A stretch of DNA of 64,000 nucleotides from Isoperla grammatica (GCA_945910005.1 OX246747.1:5266274-5330273); one strand, 5' to 3'; numbered from the stretch's first letter, positions 20,703 through 32,194 are shown. Made by a program: numbers and translations. Notes: generated by a model not told the origin, from the letters alone.

Positions 20703-21504
20703 ATCGAACCTCATATCTATGAAGTCACATAAATTAAATTGGGTAAACATTAAAATTGAGTTTACAAGGCGCTCTTTTACTTAACCCCCCCCCCCCCCCC
20801 CCTCTACAATATATTAGCCAAGTACATTTTCTTTTATCGCCCTGTTGAAGTACTTTTCCTAAAAACGACGTATTAATATCTTTCGATTGGTACGTTTAAC
20901 GAAACATCTGCATTCCCCCCCCCCCCCCCCCCCTAGGATGTTTTTTTTTTTTACTTCGCCTAGAGATACTGATATTAAAACCCACGTATCGGCAGCTTTC
21001 TTTTGATACCCATGATGCATACATTCAAATATGTATTCCTTTTAAACATCGGTAATTAATGTATGATTAATTATGCTGATTTATCATACGAATATTACAT
21101 TTATTTCGGTAAACTTTCTACAGTAGTTTCATATGTTACTACTTATGTATTTACAACTATTAACCATATATTTCATTATACGAATTATACACGGGAACCA
21201 TTTTATTAAAAATGTTATTATATTGATATTAATTCATTAATGCTTGCCGAAATATCTATACAAAGGTTTTCAATGTTCTTCTAATTACAAAAGGCTTTAC
21301 TTAATGTATTTAATATACAATATCAGACAAATCTTTCAAAATAACGATTATATAAGCATTAATTAATTATAGCATTTTAATTAATTACGTTAATTAGGGG
21401 GGTCGGACGGCGGTAAACTTTCTTCGGCATATGTAGGTATATATAGCAAACAACTTCTGATAAAAAAAAATTCTGTACCAATTCATTCCGGGTAAAATTG
21501 CTAT
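20703..21504. other. AT-rich stretch with two poly-C tracts
   Basis: Poly-C tracts lie near 20786-20802 and 20917-20933. The rest is AT-rich. The gag region expected upstream of the gypsy pol is not present, so the retroelement is 5'-truncated. Confidence 0.5.
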
Positions 21505-24083
21505 ATGACCGGGGTAGAACAGATTGAGCAGATGTTGCAGGGCGGAATAATCGAAAGGGCGCAAACCCAATTTATTAATCCGTTAGTCACCGTCATAAAG
21601 AAGGACATGAGTGTCAGGCTTTGCATTGATGCAAGACATCTTAACTCTAGAATGATTAAAGACCACGAACAAACCAAAGACCCGGAGAAAGTGCTTCAGC
21701 GGTTCATCAAAATTAAATACATGTCCACCATTGATTTAACTAGCTCATACTATCAAGTCCCATTAAGAGAGAAGGACCGGCAGTACACCGGTTTTCTACA
21801 CGACTGTAAAATCTACGTTTTTCGTGTCCTGCCATTTGGCATCTCTACCGCTGTCGCTGGGTTCACGAGATGTATCGAGAAAGTTTTGGGCCCGGACGTT
21901 TTAGAATTCGTCACACTCTACGTGGACGACTTACTCGTTATTTCCGAGACATGGGATGAACACATTGAACACTTAAATATCCTGTTCAATAGACTACGTA
22001 CTGCGCGACTTACGGCAAACTTCCAGAAGTCACAGTTTTGTAGAGATAGAGTTATTTTCGTCGGCCACGTCCTCCCCACTGACGGCATTTGGACCGACTC
22101 TGAGAAGACCGCTTCAATTCAAAACTTTCTGACTCCTAGGAACGTTAAACAATTGCGATCGTTCCTGGGCCTCTGCAACTTCTACCGCAGATTTCGCGAG
22201 CAGTATTCTGACGTTGTGACACCCCTGCTCAAGTTGTTAAAAGCCATCACAAGGTGGGTGTGGAGCACAGAACAAGGAAAAGCGTTCGAACGGACAAAGG
22301 AAATGTTTCAAAGAACCGTAATGCTAGGACATCCATTGATGATCACGCATTACTATGTTTAAGCGGACAGCTCCGGCCATGCTGTAGGGGCGCAATTGTT
22401 CCAGATGAATAGTAAAGAAAAAAAACGTGTGATTGCTTTTACAAGCAAGTCCCTGACTGGCGCACAAAGACGATATTCGACGACCGAACGCGAGGCATAC
22501 GCTATTGTATTCGCACTACAAAAGTGGCTGGTCTTCCTGCTAGGCTCACCCGTGAAGGTCCTCACAGACCACAAGTCACTCTCCTTTCTGATGAAATGCC
22601 GACTAACAAGCAGCAGGCTAACTCGATGGACTCTCCTAATACAACAATATGACATTACCATTGAGTACTGCAAGGGCAGCGACAACGTGGTGGCGGACAC
22701 CCTGTCGCGCTACCTGAGGCAAGACGACACAAACTACTGCGCAACAGATGGCGACGTCAACCCACCACACCATTATTCTAATGCGGCGTTGAAATTCCCG
22801 ATTAATGCCAAGCTAACAACCGACTTCGAGCACTTTCGGTTACGTCAGTCCCAGAACACCACACTGGCGCCAATTATCGAATGGCTAGAGAGTGGCATAC
22901 AGTCACAAAATGAACGCCTAGAGCGATTGTTGGACGTACACCTATTGTATAAATGTATTTTGTACAACAATAACGACAAAAGATACAATGATTGGAAAGT
23001 GTGTGTACCGACCGCGATTATCGCACCTCTAGTCACACACTACCACATAGCGCTCACACACTGCGGGCCGAACAAGTGTCATGCGGCACTGAAGGAGTCT
23101 TTCCACTGGCCAAACATGAAACGCTCAATCAGGAAGCTTCTCGCGCCTTGCGACATATGTCAAAAGGCCAAAGTGCCCAACAACCACTACCACGGCACGT
23201 TCACGCCGATCATCCCTACAGGGAAGGGACAGCTAGTCGCCGTTGACCTCTTTGGGCCCCTTCCCACTGGACAATTTGGCGCCCGGCACTTATTCGTTTT
23301 ACTCGATGTCTTTTCTTTTCAATACTAGTACGGCTATACCACATACGGAAGGCGACCACACGCTCGTTACTGACCAAACTCACATCAGACTACTTCACAT
23401 CGGCGGGGAAACCACGACGCATATTGTCCGACTGTGGGACGCAATTCACCGCACGCACATGGTCGGCCACATTGACGGAGTTAGGGGTGGACACATCATT
23501 CTGCTCTGTACGCCACCCGCAAGGGAACCCGAGTGAACGGGTCATGAGGGAGCTGGGACGGATGTTCCGCACCCTGTGCCACGATAAACACTCGTGATGG
23601 GTGGGACACGTCAAGACTATTGAGACCTCCGTGAACGTAGTAGCCCATGATAGCACCGGCTTCACGCCCCAGGAACTACATTTCGGGACCAAACCTGCGC
23701 GTGATTTAGACAAGTATTTTGATTGGCCCACGCGGGACTCACTACCATTCGATCAGAAGCTAGCGTTGGTGAACGACAGGTTGTTGTCCCGCGCCGAGAA
23801 ACGCAAACAAAGACATGACCTCGAGACACCGCAACCACCCTTGAAAGCAAGTGAATGGGTGTTATTGAAGGCCAATAACGTGACTTCCGCATTCAACAAG
23901 ACAATAGAAAAGTTCTTCTTGCTCTTCAAGGGACCCTACAAAATTCGCCGCCAAATCGCATCGAACGCGTACGAGCTAGAGGATTTGACTGGGAAAGTTC
24001 TAAAGGGAACTCATAACATCAAGAGCTTGAAGAAATACAAGAAAGAGGAAAAGCTACTGGAGCCATCAAGAGCCATTACTTAA
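21505..24083 (+). pseudogene. Ty3/gypsy pol (RT, RNase H, integrase), disrupted
   Basis: Reverse transcriptase, RNase H and integrase are collinear. RT spans about 21505-22300, with catalytic YVDD at 21919-21930 and the fingers motif RLCIDARHLN. RNase H follows (IAFTSKSLTGAQRRYSTTER, DHKSLSFLMKCR). Next come the integrase zinc finger (HYHIALTHCGPNKCHAALK, CDICQ), the catalytic core (VAVDLFGPLP, LSDCGTQFTA, HPQGNPSERVMRELGR) and a C-terminal domain (KFFLLFKGPYKI..). Lesions: TAA at 22360-22362 where RNase H begins (frame resumes at once), a frameshift near 23325-23332, and TGA at 23595-23597. The second catalytic region reads SDC where the family usually has SDN. Protease and gag are missing. 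It would have copied element RNA into DNA and integrated it; now inactive. Confidence 0.92.
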
Positions 24084-24193
24084 AACACCTCTGCAGTTCG
24101 TCTCCGTCGACACTTCGAGTATTTTAAGTGGGGGACCGTAGGACAACCGGCCACCCCATTGGTCCCGCGCACGACCCCTGGTGAGACAGTGCT
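24084..24193 (+). other. Possible polypurine tract and 3' LTR start of the gypsy copy
   Basis: Just after the integrase stop, TTTTAAGTGGGGGACCG resembles a polypurine tract. No second LTR copy is seen, so the LTR cannot be bounded. Confidence 0.35.
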
Positions 24194-25130
24194 AGTGACA
24201 ATGCTGAACGCGAATTTAAGTTTCCTGTGGGTAACCGAATGCGTTATTGTGTGTTTTTGGTGCACAAGTGTAGAAATAACGTTCTAATGTCCAGGTTATA
24301 AATAAACTAAACAGATTAGTTATTTAGCCAGGGAACACTAAAAACCTTTTGAAGTGTCTACTCTACTGCCAGTGACAATGCTGAACGCGAATTTAAGTTT
24401 CCTGTGGGTAACAAGATCCGTTATTGTGTGTTTTTAGTGCACAAGTGTAGAAATCAACGTTTCAATGTCCAAATTAAAAATAAACTAAACAGATTAGTTA
24501 CCTATTTAACCAGGGAACACTTGGGACCTTTTGAAGTGTCTACTTTCTTCCCCTTTCCACCCCGCCCTTCTATTGGCCCCTTTCGTCCAAACAGCCCCCT
24601 ATTTCATCTTCATATATCACCCACTCATTGTCTCGATTAGCCTCGTTGCAAAAATATGAGCCGTTTAGCCCAAATAATCAATAATCAATCACAATGCTGA
24701 ACGCGAATTTAAGTTTCCTGTGGGTAACAGGATCCGTTAGTGTGTGTTTTTGGTGTACAAGTTTAGAAATCAACGTTAAAATGTCCAGGTTAAAGATAAA
24801 CTTATCAGTTTAGTTACAAAGCCAGGGAACACTTAGGACCTTTTGAAGTGTCTCCATTTTTGCTAGTGACAATGGTTAACGCGAATTTAAGTTCCTGTTG
24901 GTAACACGATGCGAAATTGTGCGTTTTTGGTGTACAAGTGTAGAAATCGACGTTTTAATGTCCATGTTAAAGTCAACGGTTTAATGTCCAGGTTATAGAT
25001 AAACTAATCAGTTTAGTTATGTAGCTGGGGAACACTTAAGACAATTGTTACTCACTACATTATTGCCAGTGACAATGTTGAACGCGAATTTATGTTCTTG
25101 TGGATAGCGCGATGCACAACTTGATATTCT
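24194..25130 (+). repeat. About 180-bp satellite, roughly five units
   Basis: Units start GTGACAATGCTGAACGCGAA and contain AGCCAGGGAACACT followed by ACCTTTTGAAGTGTCTACT. Starts fall near 24198, 24372, 24690, 24867 and 25069. Units are 10-20% diverged. The same unit reappears at 29345-29632, on the far side of the large inverted repeat. Confidence 0.85.
24544..24689 (+). mobile_element. SINE fragment, tail B, inside the satellite
   Basis: CCCCTTTCCACCCCGCCC through TTAGCCCAAATAATCAATAA. It extends one satellite unit by about 145 bp. Confidence 0.85.
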
Positions 25131-26039
25131 TTTGGAGGTAGGTACGCTGAACATTTAAACGTTGATCTGCATGGGCCCCTATTAGTCCTTTGCATAACGA
25201 GAATGACGGTATAAAATTTGGGTCAAAGGATGACATATATCAAATAAAAGCTTGAGACAATCACTTTTCAAAAAACCATGATATACCTCTGGCAAATCCA
25301 GCTTTCTATGTCAAAAATAGGGTCAAAGGTCAAATTTCTAATTTTTTCAATAATTTTTAATTAAATAATTAAAAATGTTTGCAAGTTTGATCATTTTTTT
25401 TTAGTAAGGTAAATGTATTATGTTCCTTTAAAAAAAATTAAATTACCAATTTAGCCTTTTTTGACCGTAATTGAGGTCAATTTCCTCAAAATGGGTAATT
25501 TGTAAAATTTTCTTCGATTTATTGGCCAATATTCATTATATCAACGTACTTACTCATAAATACGTTAAAATGAATAGTTCTTATTGTTATCACATTGTTT
25601 TCACGGTATTTATTCAAAATGGCGGTCAAAGGTCAATAGGTAAGTATCGTCAAACTAGGTCTAGTAACTAAAATATTACTTGTGGGTACTCTAAAGACGC
25701 AGAATTTTAACTGCAATTACAATAACGAATAACAATATCATGTTTTAATCGTAAGAGAATGTAATTACTTATTATCATATAACTTATAAACTACTTAAGA
25801 TTGTTACCTACTGAATTTCTAATTAATGTCCTCAGACATCAGGGTATTCTTGAATGGGTGTGCCACTGAAACAAAATACATTTTTAGAAAAGAGCATGAC
25901 CATGCTGAGATACGTGATATGATAGTATGATATGAAATCTGTCCTAGCAGTCACTGTCTAGTCGTCAAATTAATCAAAATTGAAGTCAAAATCACTCAAA
26001 ATTGAAGTCGTCAGATTAATCACCTTCTGATTCACTGGA

Positions 26040-26420
26040 ATTCTCATGCTGGTACCGATATTTGGACAGTCCTTCAGCTTACACGCGTGGGTACACTTCA
26101 TCTGATTGGCCAACACTTCATCTGATTGGCCAAACACTCATAGGTCGGCTTCTTGCAAACACGGCAACAGTTACAGGCTAGGAGATCCATAACGGTCAAA
26201 GGTACTGGAGTTCCAATCATCCACTCGTTGCTCAGATCTCCTTCTGCCGTGGTTTTACATCCATAGCCACACAGATCAGGAACATCAGGGTTGGCTTCCA
26301 AGCAACGTATCAATAGATCGTGTTTGGTTGATAGCTCACAGTCACAGGATAGGAAGCAGTAAGCAATCATTACAAGGTGGTAGCTGATTAGACTTCATAT
26401 CATCACACTTACTTCTAAAG
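26040..26420 (-). pseudogene. Cysteine-rich C-terminal relic (left arm)
   Basis: Minus-strand frames read KSNQLPPCNDC, then after a frameshift RCLEANPDVPDLCGYGCKTT, GDLSNEWMIGTPVPLTVMDL, LACNCCRVCKKP, and after a short tandem duplication (CATCTGATTGGCCAA twice near 26100) CTHACKLKDCPN. This is the Cys-rich tail common to a family of invertebrate transposon-linked proteins (LPP..D.L..H..RA..., CxCxxxCxxxC). Frameshifts make it non-functional. The right arm holds the same relic in opposite orientation. Confidence 0.55.
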
Positions 26421-26924
26421 CAGGTTGATGCATGACAGAGTCGTGGTCAAAGAGCAGAGTTTACAGACAAACTCTTCGAGTTTTTTTGATGACATCGATA
26501 GAAACTCTCCAGTCCTGACTATCTTTCTTAGCTTGACACAGAAATGCGATTTTTTTCTCATGATATTCAAAGTTCTATTTTTCCCTTTACTACTGAATGA
26601 GCTCACTCAGGTTGGAACTCATAGTCGTCCCCTACACCTATAGATGCGCCCGTTGTTAACAAGGTAACAGTTTCATACATGTCATTTCCCATATAGAAAA
26701 CATATCCATAGCAACATTGGGTGCCTCTAGGTGAAGTGGCCGACTATGAATTCCAATCTTTGTCTCAACCAACCAGTGCATGGAGGTCAGGGAGGGTATT
26801 ACATAACTCGAATCCCAATGAACTCGCTAGTTTTTACACATCTTCGAAGTGTGTTGATTTTTGGTAGTCAAGCGTCAACCAGCTGCCCTACGAGCTTTTT
26901 AAAAGTAAATGTGATGATATTAAG

Positions 26925-27290
26925 TCTAATCAGCTACCACCTTGAAACGATTGTCTACTGCTTCAAATCCTGCGGCTGCGAGCTAACCACCAAACAGCGG
27001 TCTGGATACGTTGTTTGGACGCCAACCCTGATGTTCCTGATCCGCGTGGCTATGGATGGGAAACCACGGCAGAAGGAGATCTGAGCAACGAGTGGATGAT
27101 TGGAACTCCAGTACCTTTGACCGTTATGGATCTCCTATAGTCTGTAACTGTTGCCGTGTTTGCAAGATGCCGACATGTGAGTGTTTGGTCAATCAATAAA
27201 AGTGTACCCACGCTTGTAAGCTGAAGGATTGTACAAATACCAGTACCAGTACCAGTAGCCAGCATGAGAATTCCAGTGAGTCAGAAGGGG
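26925..27290 (+). pseudogene. Cysteine-rich C-terminal relic (right arm)
   Basis: Inverted partner of 26040-26420. It has the DNA equivalents of GDLSNEWMIGTPVPLTVMDL and of the CNCCRVCK and CTHACKLKDC segments, with different frameshifts and stops. A CCAGTACCAGTACCAGTA expansion near 27239-27256 is unique to this arm. Confidence 0.55.
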
Positions 27291-27446
27291 ATTAATCTGA
27301 CAACTTGGACAGTGACAGCTAAGGTAGATATAACATAATACTAGTATCATATCACGTATCTCAGCATGGTCATGCTCTTTTTTAAAAATGTATTTTGTTG
27401 CAGTTGCACACCCATTTAAGAATACCCTGATGTCTGAGGACATTAA

Positions 27447-28119
27447 AGGGATAGTCGGGTGAAAAACTAAAGAACTACCATTTGTAGATGTCCACCTTTA
27501 AATATAAAAAACATGACTAAAAGATACCATACTTTAAAAGCAGGCGGTTAAAAAATTAAAGAAAACGCGATTATTTGGTTTGGTGCTACCAAATAGCACC
27601 GAGCAACTTTTCTCATGGTAATTCCCATATGAAAAAAATGTTGCCTTGAGAAAGTAAAACCACCACTAAAATAGGGCACTGATCAAAAATCGATCACGAG
27701 GTTTAATGTGCATCGTTTCTCTGCCGATAACATGCTTCTTAGTACGAACGTTTACTTCTACAAAATACTCTGCAATTAATTTTTTTGTGACATGATGTGT
27801 AGAAAAGTTGCAATCTGTTTTGAGCGGTACTGTCCGCAGTCGCCGAGCGTTTCGCGGAGCGCGGGCTGGTCTCGTATAACACAATGAGTCCTCTGTCTAT
27901 CGGGAAGGCGCGAGCGACCTCAGAACCGATACAGTTACACTACGCTTTAGAAGAAAAATGCAGCAAGAGCTGCCGAAGGGAATCTAGTAGAATAGCTAAT
28001 TGTTCACTATTTTTTTTCTTGCATTGAAGCAACCTATATCAATTGTATTTTACACATAACTGAATTTCATGGACTAATGACTAATTGGTGATTTTTTAGT
28101 TCTTCATCTGACCATCCCT
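27447..28119. mobile_element. Non-autonomous Kolobok-type transposon, 673 bp
   Basis: Ends AGGGATAGTCGGGTGAAAAA and its imperfect inverted copy (AGGGATGGTCAGATGAAGAA on the other strand). Flanked by TTAA on both sides (27443-27446, 28120-28123). The left arm of the inverted repeat preserves the empty site (ATTAATGTCC, single TTAA at 25823-25826), proving insertion with TTAA duplication. TTAA plus AGGG-type termini fits Kolobok better than piggyBac. No transposase inside. Confidence 0.88.
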
Positions 28120-28751
28120 TTAATTAGAAATTCAGTAACAACCTTAAGTAGTTTATAAGTTATATGATAATTACATTCTCTTACGATTAAAACATGATAT
28201 TATTATTTTTTATTGTAATTGCAGTTAAAATTCTTTAGAGTACCCACAAGTAATATTTTAGTTACTAGACCTAGTTTGACGATATCTACCTATTGACCTT
28301 TGACCGACATTTTGAATGAATATCGTGAAAACAATGTGATAACAATAAGAACTATTCATTTCAACGTATTTATGAGTAAGTACGTTGATATAATGAATAT
28401 TGGCCAATAAATCGAAGAAAATTTTAGAAATTACCCATTTAGAGGAAATTGACCCCAATCAAGCTCAAAAAAGGTAAGTAGGTAATTTTTTTTTTTTAAT
28501 ACACTTTATACATTTATCTTACTAAAAAAGTATTTTTAAACTTGCAAACATTTTTCATTATTTAATTAAAAATTATTTAAAAATTTACTGATTTGACCTT
28601 TGACCCTATTTTTGACATTGAAAGCTGGATTTGCCAGAGGTATATCATGATTTTTTGAAAAGTACTCGTCTCAAGCTTTCATTTGATATATGTCATCCTT
28701 TGACCCAAATTTTATACCGACCAGGCCTTTTTCGAGCGTTATGCAAAGGAC

Positions 28752-28792
28752 TATATATAAGAAGCGCGCGGCCAGGCTTGAGCATCAGTATT
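28752..28792 (+). promoter_or_regulatory. Candidate core promoter (TATA + initiator)
   Basis: TATATAAG at 28753-28760 is followed about 33 nt on by an initiator-like TCAGTATTC near 28786. It sits at the outer edge of the inverted repeat and points away from it, toward a possible first exon. Confidence 0.4.
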
Positions 28793-29262
28793 CTCCGCGA
28801 CTCTGTCCGTACAACATCTTCATAATCCCGCTGTAGGAAAAAAGTGTGCGCAGTGTTTGTTTTCTATGGCAGTGTTATTGTGAACAAAAGTTTAATTGTA
28901 GTATTTGATCCAAAAATCGGTAATAGATATTTTGGCCATAATCTGGCAAGTGTTTAATTCGTGTGCTAGTGTTGTGGCATCGATTGTGTTTATGGGAATA
29001 ATATTCACGTTTAAATGTCCATATCACTACACAATTGTGGTCATTTTTATACTCTGCTTATCTCTACAAAGCCTAGAGTTTTAGATGGTGTTTTAAAGTC
29101 TTTTCATGTGAAATTTTAAGTGATTACTGGTTTTAACCACCGAAGAGGTACAACACGATTACTATTTATCGAAGACAATGCTATGATTGACTACTTCGCC
29201 CACTCACATTCAGACTTGTCGGATGCATCGTGGCATTTCCTGGAATTTGGAGAACCCACTTG
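28786..29262 (+). other. Candidate first exon with short N-terminal coding part
   Basis: About 400 nt after the candidate initiator, ATG at 29183 opens MIDYFAHSHSDLSDASWHFL, then EFGEPTW, ending at a strong splice donor GTGAGT (29263-29268). No downstream exon is recognised, because satellite and fragmented repeats follow. It may be the first exon of the gene or element that owned the inverted repeat, or chance. The protein matches nothing I recognise. Confidence 0.35.
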
Positions 29263-29344
29263 GTGAGTACTCATAACAAATGTCAAATTTTGAGGATATT
29301 TACTAAACTTGTTATCACATATTGCAATGTGACTTGTACTTACC

Positions 29345-29632
29345 GGTGTAGAATCGTAGCCAGGGAACACCTAGGACAATTGTAACTGTATACTTTATCG
29401 TAAGTGTTAGTGCTGAACGCTAATAATGTGCCCGTGCGTAACACGATGCCATTTTTTTTTTTTTTTTTGGGTGTACAAATGTAGAAATCAAAGTTCTAAT
29501 TTCCAGGTTAGAAATCAATGTTATTATGTCTAGGTTGTAGATAAACTTATAAGTTTATTAACGTAGCCAGGGAACACTAAGGACCTTTTGAAGTGATTAC
29601 TTTATTGCCGGTGACAATGCTGAACGCGAAGC
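29345..29632 (+). repeat. 180-bp satellite units, second locus
   Basis: Contains AGCCAGGGAACAC, GTGCTGAACGCTAAT and, at the end, GGTGACAATGCTGAACGCGA, homologous to 24194-25130. It stops abruptly at 29632. Confidence 0.8.
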
Positions 29633-29639
29633 GAGCAGT

Positions 29640-29858
29640 AGCTCGAGCCTCACCTGGAACACTGGCGAGCAGATGTCGGGACGGTTGTTGGCCTCCTCGC
29701 CGCGACGCTGGTTCTGCTTGACTCAGGGTGATCATGTAGTCGGGCCTGCCGTACTTGAGCATCACCGTCATCGCGTCCTGGCAGTTCTGGGCAAAGTACC
29801 GCGGCGAGTTGTTGATGGCATGATGGTAACCATACCGACCGCCGCGTCCTGGTGGTGT
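29640..29858 (-). pseudogene. Helitron helicase-like (Rep) domain fragment
   Basis: The minus strand reads AINNSPRYFAQNCQDAMTVM, LKYGRPDYMITLS, then in a shifted frame EEANNRPDICSPVF. This is the typical Helitron-like N domain pattern (SPR..xQNxxDAMxxxRKxGxPDxFxT). That domain nicks DNA during rolling-circle transposition; only about 70 residues remain, frameshifted. The segment is markedly more GC-rich than its neighbours and lies between satellite and SINE, so it is probably a captured piece. Confidence 0.55.
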
Positions 29859-29861
29859 TCT

Positions 29862-30008
29862 CCTTTCCTCCCCTTTCCCCTTTCCTCACGCGCCCTCCTG
29901 CTTGCCCTTTTCCTCCAAAGAGCCCCCAATTCCATCTTCATAATCACCCACTCATCGTCTTGATTAGCCAAGTTGCAAAAATATAAGACGTTAAGTCCAA
30001 ATATCAAT
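29862..30008 (+). mobile_element. SINE fragment, tail B
   Basis: Pyrimidine tract then CATAATCACCCACTCATCG, hairpin, TTAAGTCCAAATATCAATCC. Confidence 0.85.
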
Positions 30009-30647
30009 CCTAAAGATAATTTTGGGATATGCAAGGAGTAGTACAAGATAAGCCTACAGAGATCCAACAAAAATAAATCAGGAAAATCATTATTAATGAT
30101 TTTGCAGTAGGCTATAAGTATTTGTTTGTTAATGATTCATTAACAAACAAATACTTATAGCCTACTGCATCTTAACAGAATTTGGAAGAACTTGTCTCCT
30201 TCGTTAAAAAGTAAACACTTCAGGCACAAGTGATTGACCTGTACAATCAGAAATTATACAAATATCAAAGGAAATTAACAAATATGTTTTTCATTATTGG
30301 TACTTCTTTTAAAATACAGACAATAAACCTAGGTCTACCTCATGCAAATAATAGATATGTAATTCAAAAAGTGTAAGCTCTATTCTAAGCATTTATTAGA
30401 TGCTAAGTACATCTTAGAGTAGGCCTTCATGATTATTGAGTGACATTATATTGCTTACATATAATATTGGTGAAAGTAAATGATGGGTTGAGCAATCTTG
30501 GTTTAAATCAAGGTATTCTACTTTTTTCTTGTACAGTATCTAAGTAACGTATTGGTGATATATTATGTTGGTGGATGGTGATATGGTGATGTGATAATTA
30601 ATTTAGGGTAAATGTTCTGTAACTGAGCATAACACTCTCAAACTAAG
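30009..30647. other. Intergenic, AT-rich, contains a long palindrome
   Basis: No coding signal; the only structure noted is the palindrome at 30103-30169. Confidence 0.5.
30103..30169. repeat. Near-perfect 33-bp-arm palindrome
   Basis: The left arm starts TGCAGTAGGCTATAAGTATT and the right arm ends AATACTTATAGCCTACTGCA, with a 1-nt centre at 30136. All arm positions pair. Confidence 0.95.
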
Positions 30648-30660
30648 GTAATAAAAAATA

Positions 30661-30955
30661 CCTGCCCATAGACTGCTACCTTATCGTGGTGGGCAGGTTT
30701 GCGTGCTTTAATGATTTTTAGAGCTATGCCGGCGGAAGCGTATGCTTCTGGTAGGGCCACCCTAGCCGGACTGGTCGAGGAGGAGAAGTCAGACGAAATG
30801 CAGTCCACAACCTCCCCCTTCCATTTTCCACCCCGCCCTCCTACTTGCCCCTTTCCTCGAAATAGCCCCCTATTTCATCTTCATATATCACCCACTCATT
30901 GTCTCGATTAGCCTCGTTGCAAAAATGAGACGTTAAGCCCAAATATCAATCAATC
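30661..30955 (+). mobile_element. Full-length SINE, H1 + TB, precise target duplication
   Basis: 295 bp, flanked by GTAATAAAAAATA (30648-30660 and 30956-30968). The first base after the duplication is the first C of CCTGCCC. Its H1 differs from consensus in both strands of the proposed P2 pairing (ATAGA / TTTTTA). Confidence 0.95.
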
Positions 30956-30968
30956 GTAATAAAAAATA

Positions 30969-31510
30969 CTACAATTCAATAGGATGTAAATAGTAATATG
31001 ATGCATTGATTAAATGTCAGTTATAATCCATCAAATAAATATTATAGCCTTGTGAAAAATGTTTTAGTGGAATATACTTGAGGAACTTCTCAAAATACTG
31101 TTGAAATTGAAAAAAACAAAAAAATGCTATAATTCGCAAATTACATTAAAAACACAACATTACATTTTACATTAACACCTTTTTACACTAACATTTTAAG
31201 TTCGGCCTACAATTACATGCAATTAAATAAATAATTATGCTGTTTTTTTGACATGAATATGTCAATGTGGGCATAAGAGAAGCTAAGAAGATAATTAAAG
31301 AGAGGGGGGAAGGTATGATTTGAGACAAAATTATTAGGGATGTACATGTTTATTTTTATGATCTAATGAGACAAAGGAAGAAGTGAGAACATAGGAAAAA
31401 ACGTTGTGAGAAATTTATGGAAATATAGGTGTAGACAACCATAGGTCCACCTATACCTCTAATTTGATTTTTTTTTATTGATACATAGGAATAATCTCTA
31501 AAATACTCAC
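30969..31510. other. AT-rich intergenic or intronic sequence
   Basis: Lies downstream of the HARBI1-like exon on its strand. I found no second exon here. Confidence 0.4.
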
Positions 31511-31837
31511 CTCCTGAACATTCAATGAATAATAGTACTTTCTATTCATAAAATTGAAAGCGTCAGCTCGAGATGGCTTCTTGATAAGTATATGTGTACC
31601 ATCAATACACCCGATAACTCCAGGGAAGTTATTTGCAGTGTTGAATGCAACTTTCACATCCATTATTTCCTCCCGTGTGGTTGAAAATCTGATGTGATGT
31701 GGCATTCTTGTGCATAAGGCATTACAAAACCTGTGCAATGTCTGGCTCACGGTGGACTGATTTATTATGTGGTAGTGAATTTGGCCGATTACACTCTGGA
31801 AACTTCCAGTAGCTAGTAAACGCAAACTGACTAGAAC
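31511..31837 (-). pseudogene. HARBI1-like transposase, single internal exon
   Basis: Bounded by an acceptor (TTTTCTAG before GTTCTAGTC) and a donor (GTGAGT, 31505-31510). It encodes VLVSLRLLATGSFQSVIGQ, NQSTVSQTLHRFCNAL, and the first catalytic motif VIGCIDGTHILIKKP, ending RKYYYSLNVQ. PIF/Harbinger transposases and the host protein HARBI1 share this layout; the first Asp of the DDE triad is present. The exon with the remaining Asp and Glu is not visible on either side. The piece is open and well conserved, but incomplete. Confidence 0.82.
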
Positions 31838-32194
31838 CTAGAAAATATAACATTTAGGGAGTTGATTTTGGGTTATACTCATTATTCATTACTATTGCAA
31901 TGAGTAGACACATAGCCTTGTATAACTAAATTGAAAATGTTGCTAAACCCACACAAAATTATATAGCTGTAGGCCCAACGTTACAGGCATATGACTGAGA
32001 AAACTGAATGCTGCAGCATGCATGCAGCCCACCCAAGTGTTAAAGGCCCAGTAAAGTTTTGGTTCGGATGGCCATGTAATTCAAAGGCATACTCTTAGTA
32101 GGTGATTAAAAAAAAAAGGGAGAGAATCGACCGAGTAGATGCGAATATATGATCAAAAACGCAAAGACGTGCGTTGCGGGTTGCTTACCTTCCG
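31838..32194. other. Intergenic, no gene seen
   Basis: AT-rich upstream part, becoming GC-rich toward 32200. No coding homology noted. Confidence 0.4.

Larger units (their letters stand above)
25184..28752. repeat. Large inverted repeat, arms about 1.2 kb
   Basis: Left arm 25184-26425 and right arm about 26893-28752 are reverse complements at moderate divergence. Outer ends are AGTCCTTTGCATAACG and CGTTATGCAAAGGACT; a shared internal marker is TTTGGGTCAAAGGATGACAT; the spacer is about 470 bp. The right arm is longer only because it carries a 673-bp insertion (27447-28119). Both arms include a decayed cysteine-rich ORF. Transcription through it would give a long imperfect hairpin RNA. It could be a foldback element or an old inverted duplication. 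Confidence 0.88.

Noticed and set aside
21505..24083. Active retrotransposon pol
   Set aside because: Two nonsense codons, a frameshift and missing gag/protease rule out activity.
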